DNA from: Ectothiorhodospira shaposhnikovii
GTDB lineage: Bacteria; Pseudomonadota; Gammaproteobacteria; Ectothiorhodospirales; Ectothiorhodospiraceae
Reading direction: 5' to 3'
Assembly: GCF_022227765.1 (NCBI RefSeq)
Contig: NZ_JAJMLZ010000007.1
Location: 62,001-126,000 of the forward strand
DNA length: 64,000 nt
The position numbers and the translations under genes were made by a program. Shown here one piece after another: positions 28,100 through 35,158 of the stretch. The notes beneath the pieces were generated by a model that saw only the letters and a list, made by a program, of their open reading frames with translations, was not told the DNA's origin and made no database searches. Within the stretch, counting starts at the first letter, position 1; the number at the start of each line of letters is the position of its first letter.

Positions 28100-29287
28100 C
28101 TACGGGAGATCGTTCAGCTCGTAGCTGGTACTGCGCCCGCCCGCATTCGATTTTCGCAGCACGCCACGTGCGAGCAGGTCGTTGATGTCGCGCAGCGCCG
28201 TGTCCGGCGAACACTTGGCAATGGCCGCCCACTTGCTGCTGGTGAGTTTGCCCTCGAAGCCGTCGAGCAGGCGGTTGAGCAATTTCGCCTGTCGCTCGTT
28301 CAAAGGAGTGGCCGCCCAGTGCTGCCAGAAGCGTGCCTTGGTCAGCACGGCATCGAGCGTGTGTTGCGCCTGATCGACGGCGCGATGCAGGATGTCCAGG
28401 AACCAGGCCAGCCACTCGGTGACGTCCATGGACCGGTTGTCAGGCACATCCCTGTGCCTGACCCCTTCGGGGCTGGCGCGAAAATTTGCTCCCGGCAAAT
28501 TTTTCTGGGTGCGCTCCAGGATATCGTAGTAGGCCTTGCGCTCCCGCTGGATCTGCGCCGACAGGCTGTAGAAGCGCTGCGGGCTGCCGTCGGCGCGCGC
28601 AAGCCACAGGTCGCCGATGGCACGGGCGATGCGGCCATTGCCATCGTCGAAGGGATGCACGGTCACGAACCACAGATGGGCAAGCCCCGCCTTGATGAGC
28701 GGTGGCTCACCCGAGTCCGCATTGACCCAGTCGAGGAAACGACCTGTCTCGGCCTCCAGTCGATCGGCGGGCGGCGCCTCGAAATGCACGCGCTGGCGGC
28801 CGATGGGACCGGAGACCACCTGCATGGGGCCACTGGCATCGTCGCGCCAGCCGCCGACCTTGATTTTGGAAAGGCCGGAGTAACCGGTGGGAAACAGCGC
28901 GGCATGCCAGCCGAACAAGCGTTCCCGTGTGACCGGTGCCTGGCAGTTGGCCGTGGCATCGAGCACCATCTCCACCACGCCTTCGACGTGATGATCGACC
29001 GGGGCCAAGGCACCGATGTCCACGCCGAGCCTGCGCGCGATGGACGAGCGCACGGATTCGACGTTGAGCTGCTCGCCTTCGATCTCGCTGGTCTTGACCA
29101 CGTCTTCGGTGAGCGCGGCCAGACCGGCCTGATCGCGCAACGCCATGCCCACGTCGGCCAGACGCCCCATCAAGAGCCCTTGAGCGCGACTCACATCCGC
29201 CATGGGGCCGGCCAGGACCGCCAAGTCGAAGCGCCAGTCCGGCCAGTCACTCGCCTGCCAGATGTACTTGTAATCTCCGCTATTCAT
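28100..29287 (-). CDS. Fic-family protein with DUF4172-like N-terminus
   Basis: A 395-residue Fic protein. The N-terminus (YIWQASDWPDWRFD) is of DUF4172 type, TSEIEGE (66-72) is the inhibitory motif and HPFDDGNGRIAR (211-222) the intact catalytic motif. The C-terminus is a winged-helix-like domain (LTSSKWAAIAKCSPDTALRD). Homologues normally run straight from the helix ending ILERTQK into DITEW; here about 22 extra residues (263-285) intervene, encoded by a block of three stem-loops (28439-28503). The frame stays open across it. Part of this gene is duplicated, broken, around the transposon at 31.5-35.2 kb. Confidence 0.87.
   Translation of the reverse strand: MNSGDYKYIWQASDWPDWRFDLAVLAGPMADVSRAQGLLMGRLADVGMALRDQAGLAALTEDVVKTSEIEGEQLNVESVRSSIARRLGVDIGALAPVDHHVEGVVEMVLDATANCQAPVTRERLFGWHAALFPTGYSGLSKIKVGGWRDDASGPMQVVSGPIGRQRVHFEAPPADRLEAETGRFLDWVNADSGEPPLIKAGLAHLWFVTVHPFDDGNGRIARAIGDLWLARADGSPQRFYSLSAQIQRERKAYYDILERTQKNLPGANFRASPEGVRHRDVPDNRSMDVTEWLAWFLDILHRAVDQAQHTLDAVLTKARFWQHWAATPLNERQAKLLNRLLDGFEGKLTSSKWAAIAKCSPDTALRDINDLLARGVLRKSNAGGRSTSYELNDLP
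28439..28503. repeat. Palindromic element inserted in frame in the fic gene
   Basis: Three adjacent inverted repeats: GTCAGGCACA/TGTGCCTGAC (28439-28462), CCCC-TTC-GGGG (28462-28472) and AAAATTTGC/GCAAATTTT (28481-28503). The structure is REP-like and typical of intergenic palindromes, yet it lies inside a coding frame and adds residues without a stop. Confidence 0.7.
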
Positions 29288-29465
29288 GCGGAGATTATGG
29301 ACTGCATTCTCCGCATGCGCAAGTTATTCACCGCAGACAGTGCGGCGATAGAGGCGCCATTCGCCGCGTGACAACATGATGAGATGCGCTAAGCATCACA
29401 AGAATGGATGTGAGTGGTTGTGTTTCTGGGTGCGCCGGTGTGCCCTTGGAACTTCGCCTTTAGTT

Positions 29466-29541
29466 AATCGCGCCACCAAGATTGGCGCGATTCCGGCTTT
29501 TGCGCCACAATTGCGCCATTGAACTCATGAATCGCGCCACC
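29466..29541. repeat. Direct and inverted repeats upstream of the truncated fic gene
   Basis: AATCGCGCCACC occurs at 29466-29477 and again at 29530-29541. The first copy is also the left arm of an inverted repeat, AATCGCGCCA ... TGGCGCGATT (29466-29492), and GCGCCA recurs twice between. It could be an operator or the scar of the deletion that removed the 5' end of the following gene. Confidence 0.5.
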
Positions 29542-30446
29542 GCCTGCTGATCGATCTGTCCTGGGCGTCCAGCCACCTCGAAGGCAATACCTACACCCGG
29601 CTCGACACCCGGGAGTTGATCGAGCACGGCCGGATTGCGCAGGGCAAGGCCGCCATCGAAACGCAGATGATTCTGAATCACAAGGCGGCCATCGAGTTCC
29701 TGGTCGAGAACGCCGACACGGCCGGATTCAACCGTTTCACGCTGCTCAACCTGCACAGCGCCCTGTCGGAAAACCTCCTGCCCAACCCCGCCGACGAGGG
29801 GCGACTGCGGCAGCATGGCGTAGAGATCGGCAAGAGCGTCTATCGTCCCCTGGCCGTGCCGGCTCAAATCGAGGAGATGCTGGACCTCCTTCTGGACAAG
29901 GCGAACCGCGTCGAGGACCCCTTCGAGCAATCCTTTTTCGTGATGGTGCATGTGCCTTATCTGCAGCCCTTCGCTGACGTCAACAAACGCACCTCGCGGC
30001 TTGCGGCGAACCTGCCACTGATCCGCGCCAATCTGTGTCCGCTGACCTTTCTCGACGTGCCCGAGCAGGCGTACAGTCGGGCCGTCCTCGGGGTCTACGA
30101 GCTGACCAGGATCGAGCTCTTGCGCGACCTGTATGTCTGGGCCTACGAGCGCTCGACGCAGGAGTACCTTGCCATCAAGCAGGATCTTGCCGAGCCCGAC
30201 CCGCTGCGCCTGGCCTGGCGCGAGGTGATCAAACAGTCAGTGCGCGAAGTCGTGCGGCAACCCGGGCGGGCGCCGCTGGACGTCATCAAGGAATGCCTGT
30301 CCGGGCATGAGCTCGGCGTCGACAGGGACAACATCGAGGCGCTGGTGATCGAGGAGCTCCGACGGCTGCATGAGGGTGTGCTGGCGCGCTACGGACTGCG
30401 CCCCTCAGAGTTCAGCGAATGGCAGTCACGCCAGTGGCCGGCGTGA
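29523..30446 (+). pseudogene. 5'-truncated Fic-family gene with degenerate catalytic motif
   Basis: The frame is open from directly after a TGA at 29520-29522 to TGA at 30446, but conserved protein begins almost at once (RLLIDLSWASSHLEGNTYTR) with no ATG before it; the first in-frame start-like codon is TTG 29616. Relatives carry roughly another 100 residues in front, so the N-terminus appears lost. SSHLEGN is the inhibitory motif. The Fic core reads YLQPFADVNKRTSR, with Gln in place of the catalytic His and NKRT in place of NGR, a pattern I believe is family-wide. Any product would probably lack AMPylase activity. Confidence 0.75.
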
Positions 30447-30592
30447 GCCCATTACTCCGACCCTGAAACTGGCCCGAAGTCCGCAAAGGCCACAACGCGG
30501 CACCACACAGATAAATGGGTTACGCGCGTACGAATCAAGCGGTTTGATCCTGCAGCATCGGCAGGCAAAGGAAACCATGCCCGTTGTGTTTT

Positions 30593-30633
30593 GTCGGTAA
30601 TTATTGACAACTACCGACGTTCCGCAACATTAT
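30593..30633 (+). promoter_or_regulatory. Putative promoter and operator of the AbiEi gene
   Basis: A perfect TTGACA (30604-30609) is followed after 18 bp by CATTAT (30628-30633). The -35 box sits inside the 12-bp spacer of an inverted repeat, GTCGGTA (30593-30599) and TACCGAC (30612-30618). AbiEi antitoxins are known to repress their own promoter by binding inverted repeats, which this layout fits. Confidence 0.6.
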
Positions 30634-30639
30634 GACGGC

Positions 30640-31239
30640 ATGGACAGTTCGCACCAGAGCATTCTGGAACTTGCCGCCCGGCGCGGCCTTATTCGCCCAC
30701 GCGATCTCAATGAGCGCGGGCTGCCCACTGTTGCCCTCACGCGGCTGGTGCGGCAAGGGCTGCTCCAGCGCGTGGGACGGGGTCTGTACGCGATTCCGGA
30801 CCGGCCCGTCTCGGAGCACGGCGCGCTGGCCGAGGTGGCACGCAAACACCCGCAGGCCATCGTCTGCCTGCTCTCGGCACTGCGTGTGCACGAACTCACT
30901 ACACAGTCACCGTTCGAGGTCTGGCTGGCGATCCCGAACAAGGCGCGCGCGCCCAAGATGGATTATCCCCCGCTGCGCATCGTGCGCTTCTCCGGCGCAG
31001 CGCTGACGGAGGGGATTGAGGAACACTCCGTCGATGGTGTGCCGGTGCGCGTGACCAGCGTCGCCCGGACGGTGGCGGACTGCTTCAAATTTCGCAACAA
31101 GATCGGCCTCGATGTCGCGCTGGAGGCGCTGCAGGAAGCCTGGCGCGACAAGCGTGTCAGCATGGATGAGCTGTGGCGCTTTGCTGAGCTGTGCCGAGTG
31201 GCCAATGTGATGCGCCCCTACATGGAAAGCCTGTCATGA
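30640..31239 (+). CDS. AbiEi-type antitoxin/transcriptional regulator
   Basis: The protein has 199 residues from ATG 30640. An N-terminal winged helix (ILELAARRGLIRPRDLNERG then LVRQGLLQRVGRGLYAIPD) is followed by the AbiEi C-terminal domain (HPQAIVCLLSALRVHELTTQ, VDGVPVRVTSVARTVADCFK). In type IV AbiE systems this protein represses the operon and counters the AbiEii nucleotidyltransferase toxin. The downstream toxin start overlaps this stop (ATGA), as in intact systems, but that toxin is truncated, so this copy is an orphan. An earlier TTG (30604) is part of the -35 box and is not used. Confidence 0.87.
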   Translation: MDSSHQSILELAARRGLIRPRDLNERGLPTVALTRLVRQGLLQRVGRGLYAIPDRPVSEHGALAEVARKHPQAIVCLLSALRVHELTTQSPFEVWLAIPNKARAPKMDYPPLRIVRFSGAALTEGIEEHSVDGVPVRVTSVARTVADCFKFRNKIGLDVALEALQEAWRDKRVSMDELWRFAELCRVANVMRPYMESLS

Positions 31240-31449
31240 ACCAACGCAACATCGCAGCCTCGGTGCGCGCCCGACTGCTCAATCGTGCCCGCGAGACCCG
31301 GCAGGACTTCAATCTGGTCCTGACTCGCTACGCCCTTGAACGCCTGCTCTATCGGCTCAGCGTCTCGCCTCACGCCGACCAGTTCCTGCTGAAAGGCGCG
31401 CTGCTGTTCGACTTGTGGTTCGACATCCCGCACCGCCCGACGCGCGACG

Positions 31450-31481
31450 CGCGCTGGCGGCCGATGGGGCCGGACACCACC
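31450..31481 (-). pseudogene. fic fragment, left side of transposon
   Basis: GCGCTGGCGGCCGATGGG and its continuation match the fic gene near 28790-28820 almost base for base. The matching sequence resumes on the other side of the transposon at 34886. Minus-strand translation gives VVSGPIGRQR, as in the intact protein (157-166). Confidence 0.8.
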
Positions 31482-31493
31482 TGTTGTTTCCCA
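31482..31493 (+). repeat. Left terminal inverted repeat of transposon
   Basis: TGTTGTTTCCCA, the exact complement-inverse of the right end. Just inside lie TAATC and GAATTATTCCC (about 31530), resembling the internal repeats at the right end. Confidence 0.85.
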
Positions 31494-31692
31494 CCCCTAA
31501 TCGCTGATCACCGCCCGATTCGGAGCGAATTATTCCCCCGGTGAGGGAGTCGGTGCGGTGGCGGAGTGCGGAAGGGGTCTGTGGGGAGATGTCCGGATTG
31601 ATTCACCGGGACTGGTAGACCGGGGCGTGCCCGGGCATGATTTGAGGCCAACCCATAAAAGTGGCCCGCCACGGTAGCCGCCGTGCGGGCCG

Positions 31693-32139
31693 GTGGCCGG
31701 TGTGCTATTGCGGTTGAGAACGCCTTTGACCGGCGAACAATACGTTACCGAGCAAGGCTGGTTGAAGGCAAGCCTGACGTGTTGTCCGCTGCATCCCGCC
31801 GGAGGCTGTGGCTTTGCCCGCCACGGCAGCTATCCGCGCAAGCGGCCCTGGGGGGCACGGATCGCCCGCTGGTACTGCCCGTTGGGGCGCCGCACGTTTT
31901 CCCTGATACCCGATTGTCTGGCGGCCCGCTGGCCGGGGACGCTGCAGGGGGTAGAGGTGGCGGTGATGACCGCGGAGACGGCGCCCAGTCTGGTGGCGGC
32001 CGCCAGGGTTCTGCGTCCCGAGATCGAGGAGGCGGGGGCGGTGCGTTGGGTACGCCGCCGCAAGAATGGGGTCAGCGATGGCTTGCACCGCCTCAGGGGA
32101 CTGCTGCCCGAGCTCCTCGCTGACTGCGCCCTCACGTGA
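31693..32139 (+). CDS. Zinc-ribbon protein of transposon (DUF6431-like)
   Basis: The protein has 148 residues from GTG 31693. Paired cysteines (LTCCPLHPAGGCGFARHG and, later, IARWYCPLGRRTFSLIPDCL) form a likely zinc ribbon of the kind found in transposase-associated DUF6431 proteins. The C-terminal half is helical and Arg-rich. It is the first gene inside the element, 230 nt before the transposase. By analogy it may bind element ends or help target choice; this is inference. Confidence 0.6.
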   Translation: MAGVLLRLRTPLTGEQYVTEQGWLKASLTCCPLHPAGGCGFARHGSYPRKRPWGARIARWYCPLGRRTFSLIPDCLAARWPGTLQGVEVAVMTAETAPSLVAAARVLRPEIEEAGAVRWVRRRKNGVSDGLHRLRGLLPELLADCALT

Positions 32140-32238
32140 CCGCCTGCCAGATCGCATTGGGCCTGACGCCCTTGCTGCCCGCCCTGCGTGAGATTGCCGC
32201 GCCCTGGCTTGATCAGTTGCCGCCGCCACTCGGTTTTG

Positions 32239-32281
32239 CCCACCGCCGCGGTGGCGGTGGGTCCAGTCCATCACTGGACCC
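32239..32281. repeat. Overlapping hairpins inside transposon
   Basis: CCCACCGCC/GGCGGTGGG (32239-32261) and GGGTCCAGT/ACTGGACCC (32259-32281) are two perfect 9-bp inverted repeats sharing GGG. They lie between the zinc-ribbon and transposase genes, with no T-run. They could attenuate transcription or be a recognition site. Confidence 0.55.
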
Positions 32282-32366
32282 ACACACGATGGGCCCTGAC
32301 CCGCCCGGCAGCGGGGCGTAGCGTCGTGGAGCGACCGTTTGGGTCGTTTGCCCCGGAAACGCTGCC

Positions 32367-33710
32367 ATGCCCGATACCTCCCATGACCTGCGCCACGAGA
32401 TCGCCCTGTTCCGTTTCGGGCTGATTGCCGACCTGGTGCGCCGGCCACCCGGCGCGCCCGGCCTCTACACCCAGCTCCATGCCATTGCCGCCCGCTCCCA
32501 TCCGATCCCTGGCAGCCACCGCACCCATGTGGCCGCCGAGACCCTGCGGGACTGGATCAAGAAGTATCGCCAGGGGGGCTTTGACGCCCTGCTGCCCAGG
32601 TCACGTCAGGATCGCGGCCAGCCCCGGCGTCTACCCGCGGCCGTGACGGAGGCCCTGATCGCCTTGAAGGAGGCGCATCCCTGCTGGTCCGTGCGTCAGG
32701 TGATCCAGCACCTGCGCGACAGTGGCGGCGTGGACGCGGATCTGCCGCTGCCGCCTTCCACCATCCACCGCCTGTTCACCCGTCATGGACTGATGCAGCG
32801 CCAGACCGAGGCCGTTCATGACCAGGATCGCCGCCGCTTCGCCTTTGCCCGGGCCGGTCAACTGTGGTCCAGTGATGTCATGCACGGCCCCAGTGTCACC
32901 GTCGAAGGGCGCGTGCGCCGCAAGACCTATCTGATCGCCTTCATGGACGACGCCACCCGGGTGATCCCCCATGCCGCCTTCACCCTGGCGGAGAACACCC
33001 GCGCCTTCCTGCCCGTATTACGCCAGGCGCTGAGCCGGCGTGGGGTTCCCGAGCGACTTTACGTCGATAACGGCGCGAACTACCGCTCCCACCACCTGGC
33101 TCTGGTGTGCGCCAAACTGGGCATCGCCCTGATCCACGCGCGCCCCTATCGCCCCCAAGGCAAAGGCAAGATCGAACGCTTCTTCCGTACCGTGCGGGCC
33201 CAGCTGATGAACACCCTCACCCCGGAGGATACTGCCAGCCTGGAGGCCCTCAACCGGCGCCTGTGGGCCTGGGTTGAGGGGGAGTATCACCACAACCCCC
33301 ATCGCGGTCTGGACGGGATGACGCCCCTGGAGCGCTGGGCTCAAGACGGTGACCAGGTGCGCTATCTGGACCCGAGTCTGGACCTGGAGGATCTGTGCCT
33401 GTTCGAGGCCGCGCGCAAGGTCCACAAGGACCGTACCGTCAGCCTCGACGGCGTGATCTACGAGGTGGATGCCGCCCTCATCGGCGAGCGCGTCACCCTG
33501 CGCTACGACCCCGGGACCACCCGGCGCACCGTGCAGATCGTCCATCAAGGCCGGTACGTGGAAACCGCCAGGCCCGTGGATCTGTATGCCAACTGCTTCG
33601 TCAAGCGCAACACGCCCTCGCGCGAGGCCCGCAGTGAAGATCAGGCCCCGCCACCCAGCCCCTCGGGGATGCAGTGGCGGGACTTCGATATCGAGTCGGC
33701 GGAGGACTGA
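32367..33710 (+). CDS. DDE (rve-fold) transposase
   Basis: A 447-residue transposase. The N-terminus has helix-turn-helix domains (ETLRDWIKKYRQGGFDALLP and the HTH around SVRQVIQHL). The integrase core carries LWSSDVMHGP (first Asp), LYVDNGANY (second Asp) and PYRPQGKGKIERFFRTVR (Glu). A C-terminal beta-barrel-like domain follows (GVIYEVDAALIGERVTLRYD). The enzyme would cut and join the element ends. An ATPase gene starts 4 nt downstream, the arrangement of TnsB-TnsC or TniA-TniB. Confidence 0.88.
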   Translation: MPDTSHDLRHEIALFRFGLIADLVRRPPGAPGLYTQLHAIAARSHPIPGSHRTHVAAETLRDWIKKYRQGGFDALLPRSRQDRGQPRRLPAAVTEALIALKEAHPCWSVRQVIQHLRDSGGVDADLPLPPSTIHRLFTRHGLMQRQTEAVHDQDRRRFAFARAGQLWSSDVMHGPSVTVEGRVRRKTYLIAFMDDATRVIPHAAFTLAENTRAFLPVLRQALSRRGVPERLYVDNGANYRSHHLALVCAKLGIALIHARPYRPQGKGKIERFFRTVRAQLMNTLTPEDTASLEALNRRLWAWVEGEYHHNPHRGLDGMTPLERWAQDGDQVRYLDPSLDLEDLCLFEAARKVHKDRTVSLDGVIYEVDAALIGERVTLRYDPGTTRRTVQIVHQGRYVETARPVDLYANCFVKRNTPSREARSEDQAPPPSPSGMQWRDFDIESAED

Positions 33711-33714
33711 GGCC

Positions 33715-34515
33715 ATGTACCGCAAGCACTTCGGCCTGACCGACTACCCCTTCGAACCCAACGTGGCCAGTGAAAACCTGTTCGAGTCCCAGACCCTGCG
33801 CGAGGCTCAGGCCCGGCTCAGGCACCTGCTGCGTCTGCGCGGCATCGGCCTGCTCACCGGCGAGGCCGGCAGCGGTAAGACCACCACCTGCCGCCGTATC
33901 ACCAGCGCCCTGCACCCGGGGCTCTACCGCACCTTCTACATCCCCCTCACCACCGGCAACGTCATGGACATGTACAAGTCCATCGCCTGGGAACTGGGCC
34001 TGCCCACTGAGCGCAACCGCGCCAGCGCCTTCCGCCAGATCCGCGCCGAGATCTCCCGGCTCACCCTGGAGAGCAAGCAGCTGCCGGTCCTGATCATCGA
34101 CGAGGCCCATCACCTGCGCAACGACATCCTGGAGGATCTGCGCCTGCTCACCAACTACGCCATGGACTCCGATCCCCGACTGTGCCTGCTGTTCGTCGGC
34201 CTCACCGAGCTGCGCCGGCGCCTGGGCATGGCGGTGCATGAGTCCCTCGCCCAGCGACTCGTCGTGCGCCACCACCTGGGGGGACTCAGCCGCGAGGAAC
34301 TGCCCGACTACCTGGCCCACCGTCTGCGCCTGGTTGGCTGCGAACTGCCCCTGTTCGAACCCGAGGCCATCGAAGCCCTCTACCAGGCCACCCACGGCAT
34401 GCCTCGACCCGTCGGCCGCCTGGCCCATTACGCCCTGACCTGTGCCGCCCAGGATCAGGTCCACCGGGTCAGCCTCGACCACCTGCAGACCGCCCTGGAG
34501 GAGTTACGCCCATGA
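33715..34515 (+). CDS. AAA ATPase, transposition regulator (ExeA/TniB-like)
   Basis: The protein has 266 residues from ATG 33715. It begins MYRKHFGLTDYPFEPN, as in ExeA-type AAA proteins, then Walker A GLLTGEAGSGKTTT, Walker B PVLIIDEAHHL, a sensor-like LCLLFVGLTELRRRL and an arginine-rich C-terminal lid. In Tn7, Mu and Tn5053 an ATPase of this kind selects targets and activates the transposase. Its stop overlaps the next gene start (ATGA). Confidence 0.85.
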   Translation: MYRKHFGLTDYPFEPNVASENLFESQTLREAQARLRHLLRLRGIGLLTGEAGSGKTTTCRRITSALHPGLYRTFYIPLTTGNVMDMYKSIAWELGLPTERNRASAFRQIRAEISRLTLESKQLPVLIIDEAHHLRNDILEDLRLLTNYAMDSDPRLCLLFVGLTELRRRLGMAVHESLAQRLVVRHHLGGLSREELPDYLAHRLRLVGCELPLFEPEAIEALYQATHGMPRPVGRLAHYALTCAAQDQVHRVSLDHLQTALEELRP

Positions 34516-34721
34516 CCCACCATCACACCCTCACCATCCCCCTGCCGGATCACTGGACCCCGGAACAGGCCTTGGCCGTGTGGGAACTGCTGGAAATCCT
34601 CACCGAGCACATCGGCCATCGCTACGCCATCGCCCTGCATGAGGCCATAGCCGCCGAGCGTAAGCCCACCATCGACACCCGCCAGACCTCCCTGTTCGAC
34701 GACGAGCAGGATCCCTTCTGA
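34512..34721 (+). CDS. Small protein linked to transposon ATPase
   Basis: A 69-residue protein starting in the 4-nt overlap with the ATPase gene. It starts THHHTLTIPLPDHWTPEQAL followed by a helical WELLEIL and an acidic end (SLFDDEQDPF). The family has no named function that I know. Overlap and position suggest a partner of the ATPase. Confidence 0.65.
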   Translation: MTHHHTLTIPLPDHWTPEQALAVWELLEILTEHIGHRYAIALHEAIAAERKPTIDTRQTSLFDDEQDPF

Positions 34722-34807
34722 ATCTTTGCCCCCGGGCGCGAGTCACCAAAGGCTCGCGCCCCCGGCTTCCCGCATCCGTTCACCTTCCAGGAATCCGCCA
34801 CCCGAGG

Positions 34808-34885
34808 GCATAATCCGGGAAAACCCTCGGCCTGTAGCCAGAATCCGTGTGGGAAAAAGAGGGTGGAATAATCTGGGAAACAACA
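34808..34885 (-). repeat. Right end of transposon with subterminal repeats
   Basis: The right terminal repeat (34874-34885) is followed inward by similar units: AATAATCTGGGAAA (34867-34880), GAATCCGTGTGGGAAAAA (34841-34858, with 3 extra bases) and CATAATCCGGGAAAA (34809-34823). Multiple transposase-binding sites at each end are a feature of Tn7/Mu-type elements. Confidence 0.6.
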
Positions 34886-35158
34886 CCACCTGCACTGGGC
34901 CACTGGTATCGTCGCGCCAGCCGCCGACCTTGATTTTGGAAAGGCCGGAGTAGCCGGTGGGAAACAGCGCGGCATGCCAGCCGGACAGGCGTTCCCGTGT
35001 GACCGGTGCCTGGCAGTTGGCTGTGGCATCGAGCACCATCTCCACCACGCCTTCGACGTGCCGATCCACCGGGCCAAGGCACCGATGTCCACGCCGAGCC
35101 TGCGCGCGATGGACGAGCGCACGGATTCGACGTTGAGCTGCTCACCTTCGATCTCGCT
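34886..35158 (-). pseudogene. fic fragment, right side of transposon
   Basis: This stretch is nearly identical to 28816-29090 of the intact fic gene (for example the block encoding NCQAPVTRERL and KIKVGGWRDD) and continues the fragment at 31450-31481. A base is missing near 35060-35072 relative to the intact gene, shifting the frame, so it cannot make a functional protein. It corresponds to roughly residues 66-158. Confidence 0.85.

Larger units (their letters stand above)
31236..31544 (+). pseudogene. Truncated AbiEii nucleotidyltransferase toxin
   Basis: Only the first 70 or so residues are toxin: LVLTRYALERLLYRLSVSPH and FLLKGALLFDLWFDI, ending at RPTRD. Active AbiEii proteins continue RxTRDxD and run to about 270-300 residues; here the second Asp is replaced and the rest missing. 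From about 31450 the DNA is a fic fragment in the opposite sense, then the transposon end, giving a meaningless tail. The system must be toxin-dead. Confidence 0.82.
31482..34885 (+). mobile_element. Compact Tn7/Mu-group-like transposon with ATPase
   Basis: A 3404-bp element bounded by 12-bp terminal inverted repeats (TGTTGTTTCCCA at the left, TGGGAAACAACA at the right) and flanked by a 5-bp target duplication, CCACC (31477-31481 and 34886-34890). Removing element and one CCACC restores a continuous fic fragment, confirming the borders. It carries, all on the plus strand, a zinc-ribbon gene, a DDE transposase, an AAA ATPase and a small gene. Ends in TG/CA, a 5-bp duplication and a transposase-ATPase pair are shared with the Tn7/Mu/Tn5053 group. 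All reading frames are open, so it may be active. Confidence 0.88.
26500..35158. mobile_element. Degraded genomic island downstream of ssrA
   Basis: This stretch holds gene fragments, three Fic-family genes, a broken abiE pair, a recombinase remnant, a partial fic duplication and an inserted transposon, between ssrA and a normal chromosomal hydrolase gene. No intact integrase and no clear second copy of the ssrA 3' end were found, so the island is inferred from content and both ends are approximate. Confidence 0.55.

Noticed and set aside
27974-29371. Long plus-strand frame opposite the second fic gene
   Set aside because: The minus strand encodes an intact Fic domain with catalytic motif, so the plus-strand frame is a shadow.
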